Shown here piece after piece: positions 20,031-32,200 of a DNA stretch of 64,000 nucleotides; positions within the stretch are counted from its first letter, which is position 1, and every line of letters starts with the position of its first letter. The position numbers were made by a program, and so were the translations under genes. Source of the stretch: Pseudopyrenochaeta lycopersici (lineage: Eukaryota > Ascomycota > Dothideomycetes > Pleosporales > Pseudopyrenochaetaceae); assembly GCA_003313425.1 (NCBI GenBank), contig NHZP01000105.1, forward strand, positions 1-64,000, written 5' to 3'. The notes beneath the pieces are model-generated. The model did no database searches and was not told where the DNA came from. It saw nothing but the letters and a program-made list of their open reading frames with translations.

Positions 20031-21536
20031 ATTTGTCAACGTGAAGGCGTCGGCAGCGGTGCTGAACGCGTAAGCTTGTCAAGCAACGAAGCTGCGGGTA
20101 GACGTCTTGGTACTGGCGTTCTGTCATTGTGATACCGAAGGGTTTCGCATATGCCCACCCTCAACTGAGTAGTGAATTGGTAAGTTGAGAAGGAAGCTAG
20201 TCTAGGAAAGGACCTTCATGGCCAGAGTGCTGATGGGCACATTCGAACCCAATTCGGATGGTCGCCGTGGTCGTACGGTACCAGTTGCCCGGATGCAACG
20301 ACGGGTTTGAGCTAGCAACACTGTTACCGGGGATTAACAAAACATGTATACCTAGAGAGTAGTGCGGCACTTGTACGGTGTGACGGAGGACCTTCATGCC
20401 GTCGGAAAGGAGGAGATGCGAAGTGTACAGTGCAAAACGAGGTATGTGCCTCGATAGTACTTCCATTTGCTTCATGGTGTTGTCTCTGACAATCTCCGAT
20501 TGCAGATTTTTGCATACCATCATGCTCATCAACCTTAGTCTCAGTGTCCAGAACAAATAACTTGCATTAACTTATCAATAATCAATCTCTTTCCAACACT
20601 TCCAACTCTTTGTTTCCAGATCATCGGTCCCTGCCCTTGCTCATGACCAAGGAGTACGCAATCTCATAAGACCTGACCTATCCCACACATCACACGGATC
20701 GAACACCCCGCAAGAATGGTGCCGCCTTACACAGACCCACCATATAGGCTACCTTACCAACCCCGCCATCAGCCTCTTACCGCTGAGGACGCCAATCACC
20801 TATTCCACCGCAAGGCATGCGTCGCTTGCATTTGAAACACAACCGCATTAGGTAAAAGTAAGAAAAAGACGCAGTTGCAGACAGTCATGACGAAAAGACT
20901 CCGAGTAGCGAAAACGCATACATACGTTTCATGTCGGCCATTATAAAGAGATCCTTCGCTCCGCTCTAACGCCATGACAACGGTAAGTCCCGTTCCGATA
21001 ACTCGACTATGAAAGGGTTGTGGAGGCTGCCTTAAGCGGAAGACCGTCAGCGACCTTCCCCATTGGCAGCTTAGACGAAACAAACACCCACCCCGCTTAC
21101 AACTGCCCTCATCATATGAGTATCAACAGCACTCAGCACTCATCGTCATCCTGATAAGGTACGTGTTGATATTCCCCTGCTGCTGCTTGGTGCCATTTGA
21201 TCATCATGTTTATGTATTATACATTAGTGAACCACGATGCAATTCACATGATGACCCCTTAGGCACAAAGCAGATCGCAATAAACGAGATCCAAGACCAC
21301 TCGACGTCGCCACCGTGTGTTTGCCGTCAAACGCCGTACCCTGAAAGAAGACCGAGAACCCTGCCTATGTTGCCCCAGAGCAGCATCCGATGCTGATGCT
21401 GATGAGAGTCTACCAAAAAGAGGTGGGTAAAAACAAAAAAGGTCGTAGAAGAGGAACGCCAACATGCCTGCTGATACATCTTGCGCCGGATCACCACGGA
21501 CATATGAAGAGAGAAAGAGAAGCAAAGTGAGGTCTT
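20031..21536. other. No gene recognised
   Basis: Several minus-strand frames of 80-120 codons exist (20197-20556, 20796-21083, 21259-21525) but lack recognisable domains or convincing splice structures. The first contains MKVLRHTVQVPHYSLGIHVL and might be a decayed gene. Confidence 0.3.
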
Positions 21537-22111
21537 TTAGCCTCTGGCCAACTTTTCCAGCTTACTGCGGATACCATCCGAGAACCTGGTTGCGACGCCT
21601 TCATCTATAACGTCGATACGATGATAAAGAACAGCAAAGCCATTGTCTAACGGCACGGGTGTGCCATCCTGTTTGGTAAGAGTTGGGATGCCCTCTCGTC
21701 GACAGAGATACCTGAGGATGACTTGATGGTCTGATGGTAGACGATCAACGGAAAAAGCAGCATTGGGCGGTTGGTACGCCCCTCGCTGGTTGGGACTGAT
21801 GGACTCATTGTGAGTCAGTGAGTCAGTCCAGATGACGAGTGCAGCTCGATAGACGGCGCCGGGCCACCATGGCGGACGGATGCCTCGAGGCATCTCTCTG
21901 ATCTGACGAAGGATCTGACCAGCGTGGGTAATCGCCTCCTGCACGTCCGAAAGGCACTTCTTGTGCATGCAAAGTATCTGCTGGTACGAGCCATCAACAC
22001 CCTCTCGTCGCGCAAGACGCTCAATCTCAGGGAAGTTGGTCACGGCGTTCATGCTGATGAGATGGAACATGACAAGATTGGCTTGCATCATGGGGCAGAT
22101 AGGGTTGGACT
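21537..22111 (-). pseudogene. Fungal transcription factor, C-terminal fragment
   Basis: The frame is open from the hAT boundary (22111) to a stop at 21537. It reads NLVMFHLISMNAVTNFPEIE, DGSYQQILCMHKKCLSD, and RPPWWPGAVYRAALVIWTDS. These segments resemble the C-terminal part of the fungal_trans domain in C2H2/Zn2Cys6 regulators. The DNA-binding and middle regions are missing because the hAT copy starting at 22112 cuts the gene. The missing part is not found on the far side of the transposon pair. Confidence 0.6.
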
Positions 22112-25009
22112 CAGGCTTGTCGTCAACAATTCAATAAGGCTATTGGCACTTTTTGCCAATACCAAGATATTGGTTAACCGTTTTGCCAATACCAATAATG
22201 TGCCAATAATGTGTCAATAACGTGCCAATAAGGTTGCCAATACGCCTATCGCCAGTCTTGGCATGGTATAATAGTTCTACTCTACAAACAGACTTTCGGA
22301 ATTAATAGTACGAGGGCCAGATAAGATGCTAGACTCCAGTGACTCACTCTGCGTATCGTCTAAAGGCATATGACTATCATTATCGCGTCCAAGGACTTCT
22401 GGGTTGTTGTCTTGAATCCAACGCTCGTTAAGTGCTCTCAGCTCTGCTACATATTCACCGTCCCTCTGAACATATATACGTTGCTATGACTTCAAACACT
22501 CTCCTATCTTAATATTCTTTAATCTAAGCTTAATTCTTGACTATGATATAGTGCGACGAGCCCCAGAAAAGACACGTTCCGGCTCAGCAGACATAGAGGG
22601 ACAAGAAAGAATATTAACAGCTATTTTTGATAAGTTTGGATAGCTCTTCTGTTGCTGAGGCTGTAGCCACCACTTATAAGGCTCTATGTTAAGAGGGAGC
22701 TTATAGGGATCATTCTTAGTAAAGGAGATAAACTCATCTGCAGCGTGTACAGCAAGCCTCTGCTTCTGGTGCTACTGGGCGAACTTATCTGTTGCTATAG
22801 GATGTATTAAGATATCATCCACTATAGCAGGGTGTTTGCCCTTGAAGTTGTTCTCCTAGTACTTCTGCACCTTTGGATATATATCCTTTACCTATTTAGG
22901 CTCCTAATTGCGTTCTAGATAGTTCTTTCGACGGGAAGGGTGAAGGAGTGTGGCTGCGCAGTAGGCAGGGACCTCGTTAGCTTTGATAAAGTATTTATTA
23001 AAGGAATACCACGCTGTTTGAATGCTGCTAAGAAGGGTAGGGTTGTTCTTGTGTTGCTCCTGTAAAATATTAGCTTTAGAATCTAGGTTTATATCTTAGT
23101 AGACTTTAGGAAAAATTAATATTACCTACCTCAGATTCCTTTAAATGAGCAAGTATAAAGTCTATTGTGTATGGTGTTCGATCTAGGCAAGCAAAAGGGC
23201 TCTTACAGAACTTAGTAGCTTGTTCGAGAGGTTTAAGGAAGTCGCGAGTATGGTAGAGGAGCTCCCAATTACTAGGAGTAAGATAGTCCCTTTCAAGTTG
23301 GCTGTAGTTTGAGTGTAGGAACTTGTTAACGGTATCTTCGTTATCGCAAGCCACCTCTAGCATTTGAAGCCAGCTATTCTACCGGGTGTCGTTGTCTATT
23401 AGTATTGTCCGGCCAGCTATCTGCTTAAACTTGTGGTACTTATTGTAATTGGATTGGAGCTACTTAACGAAGTTATGAAGCTTTCCAAGTGGGCCTATTT
23501 GACGCCATTTAATAGCTGTAGCTTCTTTAAAGTTCTCTGTTAGTACCTTCTTAAAACTAAGTGTCTTATCCTCTGTAAGCTGCTTTATTACAGCTTTAAC
23601 AGCTTCTTTGTCCTTAGCAAATAAGAACGCTGAAGCGATAATATTGAGAACGTGCCCTTAGCAGCGGATTCTTTAGTGGGCTGCCTTCTAATTCTGGATA
23701 CCTTTAAGTCTAAGCTAGGCCTTAAGTTGACGGCAGAGGACGTTATTAGTGCTGTTATTATCGCTAATAAAGTAGCCTAGCTTTGCCTATATCTCATACT
23801 TCTCTAGGTAGGGAAGAAGAGCTTCGAACTAGTGAATTCCCTTCTTAGAGTCTAGTAGCTTAATAAATCTAAGAGTATACTTCTAAAGGATACTATCGCG
23901 GTTAACAAAGTAGGCTGTTATAGTAAGGAACTGTTTACGATTAGGGCCACTCCAGGCGTCTGCAGCAAGGTGTATTTTATATTCTGTATTAAGCATCTTA
24001 GCTTTAACTTCCTCTCGGCGTGAATTAAAGCAGGTTTCGATAACACGAGGGATAGTTGTGTAAGAATCGATAAGGAAGGGTTTTACTGCCAGATTAAGTT
24101 AAATGAGAATACTGCGTAATTCTGGCTATTTAACAGCGTTGTACGGTAAGTTCTGGGCTACGATAAGTCGAGCTAGAGCCTCTTGAACTTCCTCTCTCTT
24201 AATAACAGATAAAAACACCTCCCTCTGCACTTTCTCTCTCTTTTCGTTAACCTGCTCTTCTGTATTCTTAAATGACTTCTCTAGTAACATATTTGTTACT
24301 TTCCTAACTAGAGACTCTTCCTCCTCTTTAATAATTATACTATGCTTTAATTTTATATGGTTTCGAGCAGCGTTTGTTGACTGGACACTATACATAAGAT
24401 GAGGAGTGTTGTATTCTGGATCTGCACAGTACTAGATTGGATTGCGGTTCTTATTATGCGTTAGTTCGCTAGGGCCTGGCCTCCGGGCGTGGGACCATAT
24501 TCTAAGAGCTCGCTTTTTAGAAGATCTTGTTGCAGCATGCTCGCTAGAAGTAGACTGACTAGTAGTTCGTTTGCGGCTGGCTGCTGGCGTTGGAGATAAG
24601 TAATGAGCTACAGAAGCTGTATTATTTGCCTGTTCTGTAGGGTCCATATTTAATAAAACAGACCGTATGTGAATGGAATTCGATAAAGTTTGGTTGTTAA
24701 TGGCTAGAATAACTTGGGGGGTGCTGAGTGTTTAAATTTGAGGGGTTCTGTCAGCTAGCCGAGGCTTTGCCGAGCATCTACAACTACACTTGAAGAGCAG
24801 TAATATATCAAGCATTACTTATATATACAATTAAATTACTGCCAATACGTGATTTGCAGCACTTATAAGGCCAGAAAATGCAGAAGAAACTATATAGTAT
24901 TTGCCAATAAGCTGCCAATAAGGCTAGAACCCTATTGGATTGGTATTGGTATTGGTATTGGCAATATATATTGGTATTGGCAATAATCCAACTGTTGACG
25001 ACAAGCCTG
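22112..25009 (-). mobile_element. hAT element, left copy, RIP-mutated
   Basis: TIRs are CAGGCTTGTCGTCAAC at 22112 and its reverse complement ending at 25009. The subterminal DNA is full of CCAAT/ATTGG repeats. The transposase (22277-24647, minus) has many stops. Flanking octamers GTTGGACT (left) and GAAGAACC (right) differ, so there is no target duplication. Confidence 0.9.
22277..24647 (-). pseudogene. hAT transposase pseudogene, left copy
   Basis: The start region reads MDPTEQANNTASVAHYLSPT and a BED-like region follows. Recognisable hAT segments follow: KIHLAADAWSG-like first catalytic region, GYFISDNNSTN, the DNDTR-stop-NSW motif (TGG to TAG), and SCPSMSAEPERVFSGARRTI at the dimerisation end. 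Many TAG codons replace expected Trp (TGG) or Gln (CAG). That is the CpA-to-TpA product of RIP on one or the other strand. Confidence 0.88.
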
Positions 25010-25137
25010 GAAGAACCGACAGACGGCAATCGCATGTCTACAAGGAATTTTGTGATCCTGAAAAGCGAGACAAGAGCATTTCTGAGCTTTGAGCTGAACG
25101 AGACGAGTATTCCGGTCCCCTGGGTTTGCTCGGTATG
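25010..25137 (-). pseudogene. SWIM zinc-finger fragment between the two hAT copies
   Basis: The 128-bp spacer reads, on the minus strand, TRLVQLKAQKCSCLAFQDHK then IPCRHAIAVCRFF. This is the CxC...CxH pattern of SWIM fingers found at the C-terminus of MULE/FAR1-type transposases. It is the only unique sequence between the palindrome arms. No octamer duplications occur at either junction. Confidence 0.7.
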
Positions 25138-28035
25138 CAGGCTTGTCGTCAACAGTTGGATTATTGCCAATACCAATATATATTGCCAATACCAATACCA
25201 ATACCAATCCAATAGGGTTCTAGCCTTATTGGCAGCTTATTGGCAAATACTATATAGTTTCTTCTGCATTTTCTGGCCTTATAAGTGCTGCAAATCACGT
25301 ATTGGCAGTAATTTAATTGTATATATAAGTAATGCTTGATATATTACTGCTCTTCAAGTGTAGTTGTAGATGCTCGGCAAAGCCTCGGCTAGCTGACAGA
25401 ACCCCTCAAATTTAAACACTCAGCACCCCCCAAGTTATTCTAGCCATTAACAACCAAACTTTATCGAATTCCATTCACATACGGTCTGTTTTATTAAATA
25501 TGGACCCTACAGAACAGGCAAATAATACAGCTTCTGTAGCTCATTACTTATCTCCAACGCCAGCAGCCAGCCGCAAACGAACTACTAGTCAGTCTACTTC
25601 TAGCGAGCATGCTGCAACAAGATCTTCTAAAAAGCGAGCTCTTAGAATATGGTCCCACGCCCGGAGGCCAGGCCCTAGCGAACTAACGCATAATAAGAAC
25701 CGCAATCCAATCTAGTACTGTGCAGATCCAGAATACAACACTCCTCATCTTATGTATAGTGTCCAGTCAACAAACGCTGCTCGAAACCATATAAAATTAA
25801 AGCATAGTATAATTATTAAAGAGGAGGAAGAGTCTCTAGTTAGGAAAGTAACAAATATGTTACTAGAGAAGTCATTTAAGAATACAGAAGAGCAGGTTAA
25901 CGAAAAGAGAGAGAAAGTGCAGAGGGAGGTGTTTTTATCTGTTATTAAGAGAGAGGAAGTTCAAGAGGCTCTAGCTCGACTTATCGTAGCCCAGAACTTA
26001 CCGTACAACGCTGTTAAATAGCCAGAATTACGCAGTATTCTCATTTAACTTAATCTGGCAGTAAAACCCTTCCTTATCGATTCTTACACAACTATCCCTC
26101 GTGTTATCGAAACCTGCTTTAATTCACGCCGAGAGGAAGTTAAAGCTAAGATGCTTAATACAGAATATAAAATACACCTTGCTGCAGACGCCTGGAGTGG
26201 CCCTAATCGTAAACAGTTCCTTACTATAACAGCCTACTTTGTTAACCGCGATAGTATCCTTTAGAAGTATACTCTTAGATTTATTAAGCTACTAGACTCT
26301 AAGAAGGGAATTCACTAGTTCGAAGCTCTTCTTCCCTACCTAGAGAAGTATGAGATATAGGCAAAGCTAGGCTACTTTATTAGCGATAATAACAGCACTA
26401 ATAACGTCCTCTGCCGTCAACTTAAGGCCTAGCTTAGACTTAAAGGTATCCAGAATTAGAAGGCAGCCCACTAAAGAATCCGCTGCTAAGGGCACGTTCT
26501 CAATATTATCGCTTCAGCGTTCTTATTTGCTAAGGACAAAGAAGCTGTTAAAGCTGTAATAAAGCAGCTTACAGAGGATAAGACACTTAGTTTTAAGAAG
26601 GTACTAACAGAGAACTTTAAAGAAGCTACAGCTATTAAATGGCGTCAAATAGGCCCACTTGGAAAGCTTCATAACTTCGTTAAGTAGCTCCAATCCAATT
26701 ACAATAAGTACCACAAGTTTAAGCAGATAGCTGGCCGGACAATACTAATAGACAACGACACCCGGTAGAATAGCTGGCTTCAAATGCTAGAGGTGGCTTG
26801 CGATAACGAAGATACCGTTAACAAGTTCCTACACTCAAACTACAGCCAACTTGAAAGGGACTATCTTACTCCTAGTAATTGGGAGCTCCTCTACCATACT
26901 CGCGACTTCCTTAAACCTCTCGAACAAGCTACTAAGTTCTGTAAGAGCCCTTTTGCTTGCCTAGATCGAACACCATACACAATAGACTTTATACTTGCTC
27001 ATTTAAAGGAATCTGAGGTAGGTAATATTAATTTTTCCTAAAGTCTACTAAGATATAAACCTAGATTCTAAAGCTAATATTTTACAGGAGCAACACAAGA
27101 ACAACCCTACCCTTCTTAGCAGCATTCAAACAGCGTGGTATTCCTTTAATAAATACTTTATCAAAGCTAACGAGGTCCCTGCCTACTGCGCAGCCACACT
27201 CCTTCACCCTTCCCGTCGAAAGAACTATCTAGAACGCAATTAGGAGCCTAAATAGGTAAAGGATATATATCCAAAGGTGCAGAAGTACTAGGAGAACAAC
27301 TTCAAGGGCAAACACCCTGCTATAGTGGATGATATCTTAATACATCCTATAGCAACAGATAAGTTCGCCCAGTAGCACCAGAAGCAGAGGCTTGCTGTAC
27401 ACGCTGCAGATGAGTTTATCTCCTTTACTAAGAATGATCCCTATAAGCTCCCTCTTAACATAGAGCCTTATAAGTGGTGGCTACAGCCTCAGCAACAGAA
27501 GAGCTATCCAAACTTATCAAAAATAGCTGTTAATATTCTTTCTTGTCCCTCTATGTCTGCTGAGCCGGAACGTGTCTTTTCTGGGGCTCGTCGCACTATA
27601 TCATAGTCAAGAATTAAGCTTAGATTAAAGAATATTAAGATAGGAGAGTGTTTGAAGTCATAGCAACGTATATATGTTCAGAGGGACGGTGAATATGTAG
27701 CAGAGCTGAGAGCACTTAACGAGCGTTGGATTCAAGACAACAACCCAGAAGTCCTTGGACGCGATAATGATAGTCATATGCCTTTAGACGATACGCAGAG
27801 TGAGTCACTGGAGTCTAGCATCTTATCTGGCCCTCGTACTATTAATTCCGAAAGTCTGTTTGTAGAGTAGAACTATTATACCATGCCAAGACTGGCGATA
27901 GGCGTATTGGCAACCTTATTGGCACGTTATTGACACATTATTGGCACATTATTGGTATTGGCAAAACGGTTAACCAATATCTTGGTATTGGCAAAAAGTG
28001 CCAATAGCCTTATTGAATTGTTGACGACAAGCCTG
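25138..28035 (+). mobile_element. hAT element, right copy, RIP-mutated
   Basis: Mirror image of the left copy with the same TIRs and length. The inner flank is TCGGTATG and the outer flank AGAGGTAG, which do not match. The outer flank is the coding sequence of a pogo transposase. Confidence 0.9.
25500..27870 (+). pseudogene. hAT transposase pseudogene, right copy
   Basis: Same coding relic as in the left arm, with the same nonsense codons at mirrored positions (for example the stop inside DNDTR-stop-NSW near 26767 and the stop before NPELR-like sequence near 26019). The shared damage shows the two copies were one sequence when the mutations arose. Confidence 0.88.
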
Positions 28036-28699
28036 AGAGGTAGAGGGGAAGATGAGGCTTGGCATCAATCACATCACGAAAGAAGACTTCTTTGACGTCT
28101 ACTACTCCGCACATAGTAAAGCAATTACGGCAAAAAATATCCACGGTGGTTTTCGAGCTACCGGCCTTGTTCCATACGATCCAGAACAAGTCCTTAGTAG
28201 CTTACCGCCTGTCGTACGGACTCCAAGTCCAGTACATACCGAGGGCTCCGAATGGGAGTCAAAAACACCTCAGAACCTTACCAAGGTTAAGCGCCAGGCG
28301 AAGCACATTCAAGATCAACGTAGGCTTCGTGCGAAAACCTCTCGCTCTCCAACAGAACGTGCCTTTCAGCAGCTGCTAAAGGGCTATGAGAAGGCCGTAC
28401 ATGAGAAGGCAATTCTTGAGGTTGAGAACGCAGCACTTCGAGCCGAAAATGCACGACAAAAGCGGAAGAAAGCTCAGTCTCGTACAACTATTGAAGGGGG
28501 ATATATGTGTACTATCCAGGATGGCCAGGACAAGATACACGAGCGTCAGGTGGAGGCGCAAATTGAAGAGGATGTCCTTCAGAGCGAGGCTCGTACAATG
28601 TCTCGTGAGCCTCGAACACGCGCCCCACGCAAGTGCAGTATGTGTGAGTCGCTTGAACACACTGCTCGTACGTGCCCAAAGCGCCGAAAAACAGCATAG
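28036..28699 (+). pseudogene. pogo/Fot1-like transposase, C-terminal fragment
   Basis: The frame runs from the hAT boundary (EVEGKMRLGINHITKEDFF) through FRATGLVPYDPEQVLSSLPP, a long charged helix and a terminal knuckle CSMCESLEHTARTCPKRR. The catalytic core is lost to the hAT junction. It belongs to the same superfamily as, but a different family from, the copy at 5216. The 110 bp after the stop resemble pogo 3' flank. Confidence 0.82.
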
Positions 28700-28809
28700 T
28701 AATTTATATATTATTTATTCTATGCGTTGTAGTTTGGTAGAGTGGATCAACTGCTTAACTTGTAGGGCTACTGATCGGTTCGCTTGTTTGATCGGCTCGC
28801 TTGTGGAAC

Positions 28810-28984
28810 TGTCAGAATTTAATGAATCTTTTTGGTCATCATCGTGGATCAGAATTGATTGTATTTTCGTTGGTTCTGTTTTCTCTCCTTTTTAAACACA
28901 GACCTGATACATCGATGATACATAGGTGATACCGTCTACGATGCAGTATTCGTATACTTCAGTTTTTATGCCTCTTATCTGACA
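28810..28984 (-). mobile_element. Solo LTR of the copia family
   Basis: A 175-bp sequence bounded by TGTCAG...CTGACA, in inverse orientation to the copia element at 43075. By eye it is identical to that element's 5' LTR. Perfect 5-bp duplications GGAAC flank it (28805-28809 and 28985-28989), as expected after LTR-LTR recombination deleted the interior. Confidence 0.93.
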
Positions 28985-29268
28985 GGAACACGTTACACTA
29001 TCTTGATGACGATGGCAATAAACACGAATATCCCATTGCGTTACCACAGCTAGCCGGTGATTACACAGGCGAGAGGCTTGGTGAGGTTGTTAATGACGTA
29101 ATCTAGAAGTTCGAGATCGAGTCTAGCCAGGTTGGCTATTTCGTACTCGACAATATTGGCTCCAATAACGTTGCTGTCGACATCCTCGCAAAACACCACT
29201 ACTTCAACGGTATCCGCCGGGGGCTACGGTGCGGCCCTTACACGGTTAGCCTCGTTGGCTAAACCGTA
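28985..29268 (+). pseudogene. hAT transposase middle fragment
   Basis: The frame reads DDDGNKHEYPIALPQLAGDY, a stop replacing Trp/Gln, then SSQVGYFVLDNIGSNNVAVD, the second catalytic region of hAT transposases. It is cut by the solo LTR on the left and the hAT element on the right. Confidence 0.7.
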
Positions 29269-29276
29269 ATCTTCGG

Positions 29277-32200
29277 CAGTGATCTTGTTGGACTGGACTG
29301 GACTGGATTCAGGGTTCGGATCCAGTCCAGTCCGGTGCAAGGGCTCTGGGACTCCTGGAGCGCCAGTGCAAATCCAGTTCTCACAATTGCTTAGTAAGCA
29401 ACCTTTTTCAATGGAAAAGGCCAGTCCAGTGGCCGAATACACATTTATTCTACACTATATACTGCGTCATGGACATCCACAATGTCCATACTGGTTCCAT
29501 CAATATCGTCCTCGTCCAGAAGATCGTCTTGGTCCACGATCTGAAGTTCCGCGCCGTCCATTTCGGTATCAGCATCACCCCCACCCTGCTGCCCAGTTTC
29601 CTGAGGGTCAGGCTCGCCTTCTAGTCTCCCGATGCCTTCGTCGTCGAAAGTATTCCGTGTAGGTGGCCCATACCACGATCGAAGGCACTCGCTAGCTTCG
29701 ATAATATCCATCTTGAGCCTCGAGCGCCGGTCGGGAAGCAGCATCTTTGCGCTGCTGAATAGCCTCTCACACTCATCGGACATTGGTGGAACAGCTAGTA
29801 CGTCGAGAGCCATACGTGCTAGACCAGGTTGCGAGTAGTAGCGATCATCCCACTACTGGATAACGCCAAACGAGTCGTGTTCATCGAGCCGGATGACGTC
29901 TTTCTCAAGAAACTGATCGAGGAGATCGATAGCGGGTATTTCAGGTGCTGATGCCTCATGGCGGAGCTTAAGCCGCTTATGGCTTTTAATAGCAGCAGAA
30001 GCCTTCTCTTTCTTAGCCGGAACAGCTGGCGTTAGGGCTGGGGTAGCAGACGCCTGCTTAGTAGAGTATCTATCTCGATACTCTTCTAACCAGAACCCCT
30101 TAACAAGCTCTTTCACGGTTAAAATCCATGGCCGCTTAACTTCGTCCGTCCACGTCTCGATGTACCACTGATGTTTAAGAGTTGGATTTAGAGAAATGGC
30201 GGTATAGTATGCTGGCGTATTATCCGCTTTTTTGAAGTATTCCTCGGCCTTACTCCAGGGAACTTCAGCTGCAGCGGCAAGAAATGCGAAGTCATCTGCT
30301 TCAGTTGCAAGAGCTCTACGGCCATGTTTCTTCCGAACCGCCTCTTTGTGGAGCTCTTCAAATTTAATCTTAGCCTGCTGAATCTCATCTAGCACCCAGT
30401 CAAGCGTCTGAAAGTGATCCGCTAGTGTTGACGCCCTGCCTTCCGTAGATAGGGTTCCATCATAGAACGTCTCAAGCTGGTCGTGAAGGTGCGCAAGTTC
30501 CTCCCACTGTTGCTTAGAAAGGCGGTCTTGAAAGAGGGTTTTCTGGCCCCGGCCAGCCTCGTACTGGTCACAGAAGATCTGAATTCGCTCCTTCACGTTT
30601 AGAGCTCTACCGATCGAGATAAAGTATGAATTCCAGCGCGTCTGTTGGCTTTGAATAAGCTAGAGTATGTTAGCTCTAATTTCCGCCTAGCAGGTGCCAG
30701 CTCACCTCTAAGCTGTCAAACTCTGATAGCTCCCCTCCACATATAATTGATCTAAAGAACTGACGGCGCTGAGGGCTTGCTCGTATATATCGAATAATAT
30801 TATGAAGCTTTCCGATAGCGCCGCGCTTCCGCCAGAGCTCCTTAATCCTCTTCATATCACCCTCCCTATACGCAGCGTCCAGATCTTTACAGACCTTTTC
30901 AGCGTCCTTTCCGATGAGAAAAGCCTGCGCACATAGGTTCACGATATGCCCAAAGCAGTGGAGGCGCCGGCGCCTTCGCTGCTTCTCTGATATATTTGGG
31001 TAGAGGGCCTGAAGGACGGAATTGATACAGGTGTCATTAGTGGACGCGTTGTCTGCCATAAAGTAGCCGATCTGGCCAGTAATCTTGTAATCTTTGATCA
31101 CCTGCAAAAGGACATCGGCGATATTTTCTCCTGAGTGTTCCCCTTCTACCTCACGTAGCGCTAACACGGCAGTTCGACGTGTTCCGGTATTATCGATAAA
31201 ATGTGCCACTACTCCAAGCGCAGCAAGGTGATTCAGCGACGTCCAAAGATCGAACGATAACGAAATAGAACTCCGAGCGTCATGCATGTCGTGCAGTAAT
31301 ATCTTCTTCCTCTCCTTGAATGCACTAATCACTCATTGACGAATAGTAGATGCGGCTTTTGGAAGTAGGTTCGCGAAAGGGGGAAATAGATAAAAGAGGA
31401 GATCCCGAAAGTAGCCATTTTCAATCTGGAAGAAAGCGATATGGCAGCAGACCAGCCAGCGGATTAGGAGTTCCTTAAACCGATCTAAGCGGCGGGCGAA
31501 GACGATTGACTTCATGTCCTGGTAGTCGGATATCGACGGCTGGCTCGTATCCACCGAGTCTCCTCGGAAGGATTTACTTTCGCCGGTAACCTTATCGATC
31601 TTATGTGTCGCGTCGAGGTGGTCGAGCGCTGTAGAATTGCCATTCGACACTGCTGGAAGCTCTTGCTGACGGCGCTGTTTTTCACAGAGGTAGCAATACC
31701 ATACACGTCTCCCATCTTTTTTGGCCTGTAGATCTTCACCGTATATCCAGATCACCGACGTTCGCTTCTTTGTTGCTTTAGGGCCCTTCGCTAGCACCGC
31801 ACAGCGGATATACTGCTCCCCCTGGAGCTTAAACTCATCTGGCTGGATCAGAGCTTCTGGGTCGCGACGGGGGTTAATAGATTCAGGTGCAAGAATAATA
31901 TTATCAGACTCGGAAGTCTTAGAGGAAGAGCGAGCGAAGAACTGTGTAATTGTTGATGCGGCCATTTTAGGATGTCTGCCGCCGCTGAGTGGGTTCATAC
32001 CATTTTTAACATATTAGCAGTCGTAGCTCCCGCTGGCCTGCCAGATTCATTATTGAATGCTATTAGGAAGTCATTGGATTAGATGAACTCCTTCTGAGAA
32101 CGCGCTTCTGGGGTAAAGCGTACCTGAAGCAAGAACGCCAAAGATGTGACTCACTCTTCCTTATTAGGTTAAGTTGCTTCCTAATTAGGCATGGTCCATT

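Larger units (their letters stand above)
22112..28035. repeat. Giant inverted duplication, two 2898-bp arms, 128-bp spacer
   Basis: The left arm (22112-25009) and right arm (25138-28035) have equal length and are reverse complements at every segment I compared, including the outermost 150 bp, the inner 200 bp and three translated frames. The symmetry axis is at 25073.5. Both ends of each arm are hAT TIRs (CAGGCTTGTCGTCAAC), so each arm is exactly one transposon copy. Confidence 0.93.

Noticed and set aside
24808..25339. Pair of mirrored 134-codon frames starting MDWYWYWYWQYILVLAI
   Set aside because: They are translations of the ATTGGTATTGG subterminal repeats at the inner ends of the palindrome.
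22112..28035. Palindrome as a classical single foldback transposon
   Set aside because: Each arm has its own complete pair of hAT TIRs and its own transposase, so it is two elements, not one foldback.
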